The position numbers were made by a program, and so were the translations under genes. From Phoronis australis (Eukaryota; Phoronida; Phoronidae), in the NCBI GenBank assembly GCA_002633005.1, contig NMRA01000770.1, forward strand, positions 1-56,595: a stretch of 56,595 nucleotides of DNA, given 5' to 3'. Below are positions 36,101 through 47,400 of the stretch, piece after piece; positions within the stretch are counted from its first letter, which is position 1; each line of letters starts with the position of its first letter. The notes beneath the pieces were generated by a model. The model was given only the letters and a program-made list of their open reading frames with translations, was not told the origin of the DNA and made no database searches.

Positions 36101-39100
36101 ATATCAATAAATCTATGCCACTTCTAGTTCTCTGTTTGCTTTGTCAAACAATCTGTCATTATCTTATAGAGAATCATAACCACTAGTAAGAGTGGACATT
36201 CAAATATTCTTTCTAAAGATTTTATTTTTTCTTTCTGAATTCTTTCTCTTACAAAAATGCATCATTTTTGATCTGATATTCATTAGTGGACACTTGAAAA
36301 CAGGAGTTGTTGCCCAATCTACATCTTGGTACAAAATAAGAACAAAATTCTAAAGCGTACTTCTTGACATATCACGTCAACAACATATTACAGACAGAAA
36401 GACAACTGTAACTCAGCACCCCGCTTAGTGCCAATGCCTGACAGGAAACAAAGGACTACCCTGTAACTCACCATAATTGTGTTAGCAAGATGTGCACCAA
36501 TGAGAGCGTAGACGCCACCACTGGCGCCACCCAATGTTGTCCAAGGGTCAACGACTGAGCTAGCCAGTGAGCCTATAATACAAAAATAACATAGACGGCA
36601 AGAAGTCTCAAAACAATCTTATTCACAGTCTGAAACAATGAAATTGACAGAACACTGGAACCCACAATAACGCCATATCAGATAACTAATACAACATCCA
36701 AATTATTACCATGAAATGTCAAAAATGAACCATTTAAGTATTAAAAGCATGTAAAATAACCCTCATACAGCCATCAACTATTGTCACGTTCCCGGATACC
36801 GTCATCAAAAAACTCTCGTTTGAAAATTTATTTTTTTCTATACCTAATTCAACTTCAATTCACTTATTAATTTGAACTTTCATGTTTGTCTGTACTCTGA
36901 TCCACCATACTAAGCATGAGCTATGAGAGTTGTTGATATGTTTCTATGGTATTCTTCGTTAGATCACGTGATACACCGCTTCTGGATCTTGACACGATAG
37001 TCGTCAGTCTCATTCGCATTTAGTAGCTTAAATTGTCTGACAATAACGTCACGATTACATCACAGACACTCATCACATTTACAACAGTGGTTACAAAATC
37101 TCTGCCAAATCAGAGCACGCTGGGAGGTGCCGATGTTATCCTAAGACAAGCTACACGCTGTACCTTCTGAAGAAACTTCTTACGGTACAGTTTGTTAATT
37201 CCACTAACCCTGGAAACGCATACGTAAGATCGGTCTTATCAATAAAGCAATGGATATCCAATTCCTGGTGTTAGGTTTTAAACCTCATGTTTTGCCCATA
37301 AGTTGCTTCAGTCCATATAAGTTACGGTGGACAAAGTGTCGCTGTCTCTACTTAACAGCAGAGACCTGGATGCTCCCATAGAGCCTTTCATATGCTGGAA
37401 GCTTTTCGGCGGATTAGGCTTCACACTGATTAAACCACGCCACGTTGCTACAAGCCCAAGTACTTTTGCGCATAGAGGGACACCTTAGGAAGTTGTTGAT
37501 GTCTAATTCCTTTCAACTCGAACAAACACTCCCGTAATCAAACTTTTTTTGGGCAGTCCTTGCTCAGTTGCCAATTTGGGCAACTGAACAAGGGACTACT
37601 TGAATAAAAAGCCATTGTGACACTGCCCGCACCAGGGGATATGACGTCATATCTCCTGGCGTGAGCAGAGTAAAAATGGCCACTGGTCAATTTGGGCAAC
37701 TGACTGAAGGACTGTTCGAAAAAAGTTTGCTTAGGGGAGAATTTGTTTGAGTTGGAAAGAATTAAAAACATCGAGGGCCTCCAAATTAAAATGACTCTAT
37801 ATGCGCAAAAAGTACTCATAGCAACTTGGACGGTTTAATTAGTGTGAGGCATATGAAGGCCCATGAAAACATCACCACCTCTATGGCTAAGTAGAAACAG
37901 TAGTACTGTCTAAAGTTATGGATGAGATAGCTTACCTCCCAAAACCCCTAGGATGTAGACCAAGGGGACTCGCCACCAATGGTGCACCATTTCCAGGGGT
38001 ATGCTCAGCATCAACTGTACCACTATGTTGAGGATGAGGTGGACATATCTAAAAGGGGACGAATAACTTATATATACTGTTCATAAGCAAATTGTAATTT
38101 TGACCTGTTGCCAACAATTAAAACTAACAATTTTGTGATTTTTATTTGTCACAACTGAATATCAAAGCGTCCATGAACCATATGATTGTTCCTAACTTAA
38201 GACGTAGACTACTTTAATTACCACTATAAAATTGGGTTCACTTGTTCTTTAATTAAAAAAGAAGTAGTTTTGGGTCTTGCAACTGATAGTTGCTAAAATT
38301 AGACCATTTCAATACCTAAAAGTCTAAAACTTTAACTCAGGTAAATCTCAAAAAGATAGTAAAACCCTGTCTTCATGGTTTCAATCAAACATCTCCTAAT
38401 GCATCGTTGGCTTCAATCTAAGAATTACTCATCCTCCATAAGTCACAGATTGGACATTCATGGTCCATGGTGGGTGGCATATTCCCACAGTTGCAGTGTA
38501 GTTTGCTAAAAGCAGATAGTTCACGCCTGCCCATTTAGAAGACTTTGAAAGGATTTTTCAAATTTTCCTACAAACGTATGAGGGTTTTCAAGGGTTATGG
38601 AGGATTGGAGGGTAAAGTGATTTTAGTATCTGATAAAAGGCCAAAACATTTACATGCGTAAGAGTGATCTAAACAACATACACGACTGCATGATAGTTCC
38701 CAAAATCGTAGAAACGGGGCATTTCGTTCAGATAGGGACATGCTCCTTGAAAACGCACAAAATATCATTTACAGAAAAATTCTCCAATTTTGAAAAGTCT
38801 CTAATATTTGTGACATAGAAACTCAAGCAAAAACAAATATTGATTCTGCAGTGCTCGACACTTGACGCACAGTCACATTTGGCAACTCGTCAAAAATTCC
38901 AGGTTGCCAAACAAAATCTGAGGTTGCCAAAACTGATATCGAATTGGTAGACAAAAAAAAATCACTAATAACAAAAAATGTCTGAGAAACTTACGCATAC
39001 ATCATTAAAAAGGTTACCATTCAATCTCTAACTTGACTGCCAACAAAGCTATAACGCAATGCAAACTTTGAAGTGAATTTCGGGGGAATTATTGTCTGAC

Positions 39101-40703
39101 TTTGATACTCCCAGTGCGACTTGGTGGTGACTTGGGATTTTTTCCAGATCACCAATGAAATATGAGGTCACATTGGCGAGCTGCGGGTAGCCAAATCACA
39201 GAAATATTCCGAAACCTTCAACGATTCTGATGAAATTTTACAGCAGATTACGGTTCCCGGACAGAACAAATGGACCTCTGTTCATCACTCACCCTATATG
39301 AATGAACATGTAACTGATGAATCGCCATGCCTCCCACCTTCTCCTGGGGTTGTAGATAAGAGGGCTGTCCCGAGGATATCCATTATCTGCTGTCACAGCA
39401 TAAGGTGTGTTCTGTAGCTCTACTGCATAAACGATGAACACAATGAGCTGCAAAGGACAAAAATTGATAATGAAGCCCAAAAATGGGCGAGAGGAATGCA
39501 GGTAAGCAATGGTTAAATTCAGTCTAAGAAAAAACCCTTCACTTGAAAACTGACCAAATCCACTTCATGGAATTTCACAGCGACTTCGGAGATTCTGAAT
39601 TTACCCATAGGGTACTTTATGGGCCCCAGTTGTAAACTACCAATCATAGGCGTGTGTTTGCCACACGTTTGTATCAAACATAATTCACAAGGTAAAAGTT
39701 TGCTGTGTGCTTACAGCGACATCTGCAGTTGGGTTGAGGAAAAGTTATAACCACTCTTTAGCCAGATTTCCAAGTGTTTGCAACTGGTTTGCAGAAATGT
39801 TTGTTGCGTTTCTAAGAATGGGTCTTTTTCTTAGTAGCTTCAAACACAACTTACTTGATTACTTTATAACCAATGAAATAAGCCAGTCCTAACAAACCTG
39901 AGCAAGACTAATGAATATGATAAATAGAGGCGGCGGCATGCAGGTGTACTGCTCTAGGTAAGCAACGTCATCCCCTTTCTTAGCGACAGTCTGTATGGCG
40001 GCCAACTTAACCTTTTCGTAGCGGGAGAGGTTTCTCAAATCCATTCGGTCTTTATCCTTCGTCATCTAGCAAGAAACAGAAAAAAGTTATACTTATAGCC
40101 AGCATGGCACTGTTATCCTACGTGAGTGAGGCAAGCCACATGCAAGCTGCACCGTCTCCTACAGCGTTGACAAGAATGGCAAGCCACATGCAGGTTCACT
40201 GTATCCTACAAGTACAGCGTTCACATGAATAGCATGTCTGTATACAGTGTTCACATGAGTTGGTTTTTAAAGAGAGAAGCAGATAGCCCTAACTGTATTG
40301 TACAGCATATTTAGCAAGGTCCACTGTTTGCCCACTATGTGAGTAATATGAGAAATTATATCACCATGCATATGTATAGTCAACAAAATCATCCGTGCCA
40401 ATAAAATGCTAACACATGTGAATCACTGAAAAAATTGCCAAAGATAAGCATCAAGTGGGATATTCTGACCATTGCTGCTTTGGGTCACCCAAGAAACCTC
40501 AAAATGGAAATCATTATCACTTCACCACAAGTTCTTAAACCAATCACGAGCAAGGTTCACTAGCTTCCACTGGGCATTACAAATGGATTACATGTCAAGT
40601 GAGCGTTATTTACCTGTGGTGGTTGCGCGAGAACAGGCAAATTTTCCGTTGGCTCTGAACCCTCAGATGGGAACTCTATGTGCAGACGAGTATGTTCTTC
40701 CAT
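33023..40703 (-). CDS. Rhomboid-related intramembrane serine protease B
   Basis: Exons in transcript order: 40614-40703, 39898-40065, 39293-39447, 37936-38048, 36472-36572, 34260-34350, 33682-33774, 33023-33198. They total 987 bp and give 328 residues plus a stop, with every GT-AG junction keeping frame. The product has a 30-residue acidic N-terminus, a juxtamembrane segment, a CMPPPLF entry to helix 1 (about 73-86), EAWRF in the L1 loop, GYVHLILN, catalytic Ser193 in GASGG, catalytic His264 in AAHFGG, and a last helix ending TPCCGSL. It is an RHBDL-type protease, predicted active in secretory-pathway or plasma membranes. The seven shared coding exons match rhomboid A in length exactly (168, 155, 113, 101, 91, 93, 176 bp), so the two are tandem duplicates. 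Unlike A, no EF-hand exon was found: the first exon splices in phase 0 straight to the juxtamembrane exon. The gene is divergent from the M16 gene, with start codons 612 bp apart. Confidence 0.9.
33682..33774 (-). CDS. Rhomboid B exon: catalytic histidine
   Basis: 93 bp, acceptor CATTTACAG, donor TCTG|GTCAGT. Product includes YQRYTPGSSNTSYAAHFGGA; His264 is the catalytic partner. Confidence 0.9.
34260..34350 (-). CDS. Rhomboid B exon: helix 4-5 linker
   Basis: 91 bp, acceptor TATTTTGCAG, donor TTTG|GTGAGT. Product NWQEMNHEWTSKVTKIICSA, then helix VRLALILLF. Confidence 0.85.
34351..36471. other. Rhomboid B intron, 2.1 kb
   Basis: No exon seen. There is a short CCCAACTGTGACCT direct repeat near 34428-34460 and a GGATTCGATCCC motif near 34673 that resembles a tRNA B box, without a convincing A box. 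The 69-residue minus frame at 35153-35359 shows no motif. Confidence 0.5.
36472..36572 (-). CDS. Rhomboid B exon: catalytic serine
   Basis: 101 bp, acceptor TTGTATTATAG, donor ATTATG|GTGAGT. Product contains GGASGGVYALIGAHLANTIM; Ser193 of the protein is the nucleophile. Confidence 0.92.
37345..37912. mobile_element. Foldback-like element, copy 1
   Basis: The left arm (CATATGCTGGAAGC..., TTCACACTGATTAAAC, GTACTTTTGCGCATAGAGGG) and right arm (ATATGCGCAAAAAGTACTCA, GTTTAATTAGTGTGAGGC, CATATGAAGG) are inverted relative to each other over roughly 150-200 bp. Two further inner inverted blocks (CAACTGAACAAGGGACT / CAACTGACTGAAGGACT) are present. The family copy at 41560-42160 shares all blocks. 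It lies in the rhomboid B intron next to the helix 2 exon. Limits are approximate. Confidence 0.65.
37936..38048 (-). CDS. Rhomboid B exon: helix 2 region
   Basis: 113 bp, acceptor CCCTTTTAG, standard donor GGAG|GTAAGC. Product GYVHLILNIVVQLMLSIPLE, then MVHHWWRVPLVYILGVLG. Confidence 0.9.
39293..39447 (-). CDS. Rhomboid B exon: helix 1 and L1 loop
   Basis: 155 bp, acceptor CCTTTGCAG, donor ATAGG|GTGAGT. Product LIVFIVYAVELQNTPYAVTA, then RRWEAWRFISYMFIHI. There is a single donor copy, unlike A. Confidence 0.9.
39898..40065 (-). CDS. Rhomboid B exon: juxtamembrane and start of helix 1
   Basis: 168 bp, acceptor TTTCTTGCTAG, donor CAG|GTTTGT. Product MTKDKDRMDLRNLSRYEKVK, later YTCMPPPLFIIFISLAQ. 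It aligns residue for residue with the A exon. Confidence 0.88.
40614..40703 (-). CDS. Rhomboid B first coding exon
   Basis: The ATG at 40701-40703 sits in a good context (GGCCATGG). The 30 codons (MEEHTRLHIEFPSEG... ending LAQPPQ) run to donor CAG|GTAAAT in phase 0. The next exon starts in phase 0 with ATG after TTGCTAG, so a start inside that second exon is an alternative. Confidence 0.65.
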
Positions 40704-41315
40704 GGCCACGAAGTCAATTGAAACTTGTTTACTTTTACTTGCTTATATAGCCCCAGCACTGGGTTTTTTTTCTTGAAGGCTGAATCAGTGAGTGAATCAG
40801 TGAATGACTCATCCCGCGATAAATATAGCACTAATATAGCACGGGCATTTTTCCACTATCGGACACGTGTCTACATTCTGTTTTTCCGTGACGCTGAAAA
40901 AAAATCACATCACGGCTGTAAGCGTTAGACAGTAATTACCAGGTATCCGCTTCCATACTTATTTACAGGAGGGTATCGTTAGGTAAAGACTGAATACTAA
41001 GTAAAGTCTTTACTACAGAAAGTGTTCACGTCCTGAATTGAAATAGCCGGGCGCTAACCTGAAAACCTTGTTTGGCCGAGAGACCGTAGCATCTACCACC
41101 TAGCGGGCAAGCAGGGAACCTGCGAGAATGTTTTCCTAGAAATTAATTTGTAATGTTTAAGAAAAATTAATATTTTCAATAACTATGTAGCTAGAAATTA
41201 GCTCGTCGTAATTTAATATTTTCCGAGGTTTTTAACATGAAAAGAAAAATCCCTCTGCTCTTCGGGAACCTCACCGGAAGTCCTTGAAACCCCTGTCAAC
41301 TCCGCAAGCTTGAAA
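40704..41315. promoter_or_regulatory. Shared divergent promoter region of rhomboid B and M16 gene
   Basis: The 612 bp between the two start codons hold no other frame of note and must contain at least the M16 5' UTR. I see no clear TATA box at either side. Bidirectional control is inference from the head-to-head layout only; upstream noncoding exons could change the picture. Confidence 0.4.
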
Positions 41316-41457
41316 ATGTCCGACGGGTTTGAGTTGCTGTGCTCTGTGAAGGCAAACGATCTGATACCCGTGGAGAAATACCGTTCCAAATCCACTGGTT
41401 TCACTGTCATTATAGCCCAGGTTGAAGGACCGTTAGTAAACGGCTATTTTTGTCTGG
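41316..41457 (+). CDS. M16 exon 1
   Basis: ATG at 41316-41318 (context GAAAATGT). 47 codons plus one base; ends VEGPLVNGYFCL with donor CTGG|GTGTGT. No upstream in-frame start is needed: the family begins close to this point. Confidence 0.85.
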
Positions 41458-44400
41458 GTGTGTTCACTATTTTCTAAATTCTACCTTTGGCTTTTGCAGT
41501 TTTGGCTAAACAACGTCAACGACAACGACTGGTTTAGAAATTATACAATGACCTTCATCTCTACTGGCTGTGCGAACAGAAACGATGGAGCTCCTATAGG
41601 AGCTTCATTCACCAGAAGCTTTTTAGCTAATTATGCCTTGCACTGACTAAAACATCAAAGTCACGTTGTTATAAATGCTTTTGGGCATAGAGGGACACCT
41701 TGGCCCAAGCCGGGGCTTGGCTTAGGTCAGGAGCTCGTCGATGGCGATGTATTTAATTGCTTCCAACTCAAACAAGTACTCCAGTTATCAAACTTTTTCT
41801 TCAAGCAGTCCCTCATTCAATTCCCAAATTGGGTAACTCGCCATTTTTTAACCCTGTGCTGGCAGTTAATGGGCATGACGTATGTATCCCCTAGTGTGCT
41901 CAGTGTAAAAATGGTGAATAACCGATTTTGGGAACTGAACGAGGGACTGCTCGAAGAAAAAGTTTGAGAACAGGAGTATTTGTTTGAGTTGGAATAAATT
42001 AAGTACATCGATGACCTCCTAAGGTGTCCTATGTGCAAAAAGTATAAAACAACATGTCTTTGATGTTTTAGTCAGTGCAAGGCATTATTCGCCGAAAAGC
42101 TTCCAGCATATGAAGCTCCTATAGGAGCTCCACAGATTGCAGAGGCGATGGTCTCTGTCTACATCTTGTTATAAATATACGATTAGGAAAAGATGCTCAA
42201 TTTTGGCCAACTTCAGAACATCATATCTCTGAAGTAGCAGAACGAATTCAAAGAAACAGATATTATGCGTTATGTATTGTTCTCGAATACTAGTAGGAAT
42301 TGTTTTTAAGGTGTTCCACTTTTACACGAGGGGCTGTCAAAAGTAGAACCTATGACTTTTGAAAAACCTTTAAAAATTGCATTAAACGAAAACGAAATAA
42401 TAATTTGGACAACTGTTGCGGCGTTTTTGATTTTTTTTCTTGAACATTTCATATGCACTTTGATCATGAAATTGATCCTGTTGTTTTGCCTCAAATGTAT
42501 CTTTACTAAAAAGCATGGTCACGTGACCTTACGTACGGCATAGTGGTATAGATTAAACAATCAAACTCAACGGAATTTCTGTTTCCAGGAAATATTTACT
42601 TTTGCTGAGTTTGTAGATATTAGGCTGAATGTACTGTATTGTATTTTGTCATACATTATCATAAATTATCATACATTATACATTCCAATGTTCATTTACA
42701 GCCACTGAAGCTCACGATGATGATGGCCTGCCGCATACATTGGAGCACCTCGTATTCATGGGAAGTGAAAAGTATCCTTTCAAGGTATGCAGCCGTTCAG
42801 CTCATAAAAGCCTAGTAACGTGCAGTTATTATTAGTTAATCGATGTTGCTGTAAAATTCAGTTGGTATTAACAATACAGTCATTTCTGTAATAGTTCGTA
42901 CATCACCCTTGAAACCGTATTTCTCTCCAATAGTATGTACAGTAGAGGTCTAAGGGAAAAGTAGTTTTACACGTATCTGCATTCATGGCAAAAATAATTT
43001 GTACACGAAGTGCAACTTTAAGGATAATCGGCATCCATGCTTTGGTGTTTGAATAAACTAATAATGAGCTGTTGCAGTGCATCCTTTATTGAGTATGCGA
43101 AATCCTTGTTGTCGTTTATCGGGCGCTTGACATAATGAGCTGCAGGTCGCATTTGCGTTGCGGAGAAATTCTCAAGCCCTTCTCTCTGGGGCTGAGGACT
43201 TGACGAGTCATCTGTCACTCACATATTGTGGCAATGTAACGTATGCCCCAGCTACTCAAGTGGGGAAACTTGCCACCACTCCAAAGTCACACATCAAAAG
43301 AGAGCCACTATTGTCCCTAAGTTAAAGAGTGTACTGGCTTTGCTCTGTATGTTAAACGTCCTGGTGTTTGACAATGAATTTGGACCCCCGGCTGTTGTAA
43401 ATTACCCAATGCTTTACGATATTCCTCAGGCCCAGTGTTCCCGAAAACCGAAATTCTCCTATTCCGATGTTTCCCGCGCTCCGAATCTTCCCTATGCCCG
43501 TTGTTCAATGAACTTAGCCATCTATTGCAACTAAACGGGCACGAAATTTTGGTTAGCAAACTTTATGCTTCTCCTTGTACACTACCCCCACGCCAATTTT
43601 CTCTGCCAGGCTCGTCAGTGGACTACGTCGTGGATTTTTCAGACACGATTGGAAGGAATATTGCTCCGGCTGAAGTGGGCCACTGTTAGAAGCAAAATTA
43701 TTTCGGATGGCCAAAAATGGTAGATGATAATGATATACACACAGTGACGCCATCTGGTGTAGTTTGCTGCACAACATCGTAGTATAATAACATTTCTTAC
43801 TGTATTGCAGTCTTTCAATTTCTTATACCACAAACATTCGCGTTAACGACTACGTTCACGTATTCTTTTTGTGAATAAGTCCCCACTACTGTACTAGGCA
43901 CCCCCTTAACTTTGAGGATTTCCAATTAAACATCAGGCTCATAACGTTCTTTCTCAGTTAGTTCTGATCGACCCTGAGTAAACTGATGCTTGTGTGTACA
44001 GTTGTCAAAATTTCTGAAGACACCAGCGACGTTGGTGCAGGCTAATCTAATGTCAGACTGAGATGCAATAAGTGAAAAACAATCCTTGGCTTCCATTTTT
44101 TATCTGTTCAAGATGATTCGCAAATATTCACTTACGTTGTGCCAACCTTTGAGTTTCGAAATGGAGAGGCTGCAGAAACATAGTGCAGCACACTGTCTTC
44201 TTAGTTACCACACACCTGGTCATTACACTTTTAGAAAACTGGGAGAACTAGTTCAAAGTCGGGGGAATTCCATCAAAATAGGGAGAATTTGATGCTTGTC
44301 TGAGAGTGGGAATTCTTCAAAATCAGAGAGCTTCTCACCTAAGTCAAATTGGTAGGGTTGGCAAACCCATTGTCACAGGGTCTGGCCTGATTTTTCGAAT

Positions 44401-47400
44401 ACATGTTTTATGTAGTGCACTGCAGTTGGAAACTCAGTGGGGGCAGACATCGTCGTTGGCAGTAGAAGTGTTGAAGGTGGCTTTGTTTTTGAAGTTCGCG
44501 AACATAAGAAGGGAATGAAGTGGCAAAGCATTCAAGTTCAAGTATTGTATTTTAAAGTAACGCCATCGTTTGGGACTTACAATGATTTGTTACTCACACT
44601 GCTAAACTACCATCTCCGAGGCCGTCAATGCCGTCAGCAATTCATTGTTATTGTCAGTGTTTTACCTCTATTAAATCAAACACTTGAGTTTCGTCTCTGA
44701 TAGTATGCCCAATTTTGTCAATTGGAACATGAAGCTGTCAAGGGAAAGGTAGTTCGTACAACTGTAAGAGAAATCACTGTAACTCATTACTGGTAATGGT
44801 ATAAAGTTGTCAAAAATTCACAAAATATTTTGTAGTTCTTCAAATCAGAGAAACTGAGAACAAAAGTTTAAAGCTAATGTTTGAATATGTTAAGAGTATT
44901 CTTTGTGGCCTTTGCCCTTCAGTTTGTTTGGCTTAAGAATTTATGTGTAATTTTTAACAAACTCTGCACTATTCTACAAATTTTGGCATAGCCATGATTC
45001 TGAAAAGATATCACAAGCTGAGACAAGTAAAGTTTTATCAACCATAGCTTCTGCAGTTGTCTTGTTTATGTCACCAGGGGGTGTTGGACCTGCTGGCTAA
45101 TCGGTGTCTGGCTTCTGGCACAAACGCGTGGACGGACACTGACCACACCTGCTACACGATGACCACTGCAGGCAGTGAAGGGTTCTTGACACTCATGCCT
45201 ATATATCTTGACCACATTCTCTACCCTACGCTTACTGTAAGTTATTGGCATGAACAAGTATGTATCCACATGGATAACAGCCACATGCAGGGATCATGCA
45301 TTTTGAGAACCAGTATTCTCCACTGAGCGACTGGCACCAAACTGGTTCTCTTAATGCGGGATCCCTGTTAGTGGCTATTGTCTTGGTATCCTTAGCCTTA
45401 TACGAAGCAAACACAGTATTCGGGATACGGGGTACTTTACACGAAATGCGCTTTATAAATGTTTCAAATAAACACAGAAAATTAGGAACCCCAACTTGGA
45501 ATCGAACCACAGGTCTCTAGATTGCAGGTCTAGTGCTCTCACCACTGAGCTACTGAGGACCTATATATGTGCAATTACAGTCAATGGTTACGTCATAAAT
45601 CCCATGAGTGGCATTTCGCCTTATTCACATGAGTTTTAGACATTAGACCGTCAATCTAGAGACGTGAGGTTCGATTCCCAGTTGAGGTTCCTGATTTTCT
45701 GTGTTTTTTTGATATATTTCTCTGCTGGCCAACCTGAGCATCTATGTATTTACTATATCTAATTATTAAGGTTCTTGTTGGTAACAGTGCAGTTCTACCC
45801 ACAATCAAATCCGGTTGTATGTAGAACGTTTCTGTGTAACAGACTCGGCCCAAATAACAAGTCAGATTTTGTCTTACCCCAGTGCCAGTTTTACAATACT
45901 TTAAAGTGTGTACACTTTCTGAGTTGACAAGATCTCCAACTTCAGACTATGATAACAGCAGGCTGGTGGAGCACACTGATGCGTTCTACACTCAGTGCAG
46001 TCGTGGTTAATCCTTGGAAAGTCTTATTTCAGATCTTTTTCATGACTTGACTTTAATAATATATGTAAAGAGGTACGTGTAAATGAATGTGTGATGATTC
46101 ACATGCACATGCGCTCATACACACACGTAGACACTCACCAACCAATGCTCAGTCTGACAGTGAATTTGAAGCGGGCTATCATTCAGAGAAACTAAAGACC
46201 CTAAGGATTAAAGAAATTTGGGTTGACGAGAGATGATAAATAAGTAAATTTTGCATTTTTGGAAAATAACCATCGACTTTTAGCCGACCTTTATTTCAAC
46301 ACTTTAGGTATTTTTTGTAATGAATGCAGAATTAAAACAACTTGGAGTCCTGTGTGCATGTGGCAACATAATGGTCAAATTAGCTGTGACTCACTGAGGT
46401 GCGCACATCATCTTGCTTTGAAATTTCTTTATACTCTAACTGCAATGCCCCCTGTAGGACTCTGCATTCATTACGGAGGTTCACCATGTGAATGGAGAGG
46501 GCGAGGACGCCGGTGTAGTCTACTGTGAGATGCAAGGCTGTGAGAACACGGGCGAGAACCGCACTCACCTTACCATGTTGCGGGAGATTTACCCAGGCAA
46601 GTGCGGTTACAAATCCGAGACGGGAGGAAGGATGGAGAACTTGAGGAAGAGTACAACCAATGAAAAGGTTAGTATGGGGTGTTATGGTGAGTGAGGTCTA
46701 TGTCAGTATGAGGGAGGTCTATGTGAGTATGAGGTGGCATGGTGAGGGAGGTCTGTGTGAGTATGGGGTGTCATGGTGAGGGAGGTCTAAGTGAGTATGG
46801 GGGGTCATGGTGAGGGAGGTCTATGTGAGTATGGGGGTCATGGTGAGGGAGGTCTATGTGAGTATGGGATGTCATGGTGAGGGAGGTCTACGTGGTGTAC
46901 TTAGATGCTGTATGTGAGATCGAGTCGACAAAACAAATTTGTAAAGTGGTTGAGGGGGCACCTTGCTAGATCGTTGAGTCTTCTTTTTTACCATCTGCTT
47001 CTGTATTCACTAACCCCTCTGAGGATTGTTATGGAAAGTGAAGGATATGTTCCTATAGACATGAGCACCACTGGTGGGGATTTTCAGGTGAGTCCAACTA
47101 CTGTGGTACCCCTGATGACGTCATTTAATTTGCATCTGTGGTCCTATCTACTAAACCCCTTGCAAGATCACAATTTGTTGAGTCTAGTCCTATTCCTATT
47201 CCTATCAACCTGATAGCAGATGGAGGGATTGGAATACTGCTGTGCCCTCTGGTGGCAATTTGTTTTTTACATCTGCCTCTGTATCTTTAGAGTCCTTTGA
47301 TTGGTGTATTTTCATGAAAGTTGACAAATATTTCTGTAATAGAGAGGCGATGAAGCTTTCTCAATTGTGGTCGGGTTTTTATGTATTCTGCGCCATCTGA

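Noticed and set aside
45465-45561. Functional tRNA gene
   Set aside because: A and B boxes are present, but acceptor pairing is poor, T33 is missing and a shared tail follows in a second copy, so a SINE-like repeat fits better.
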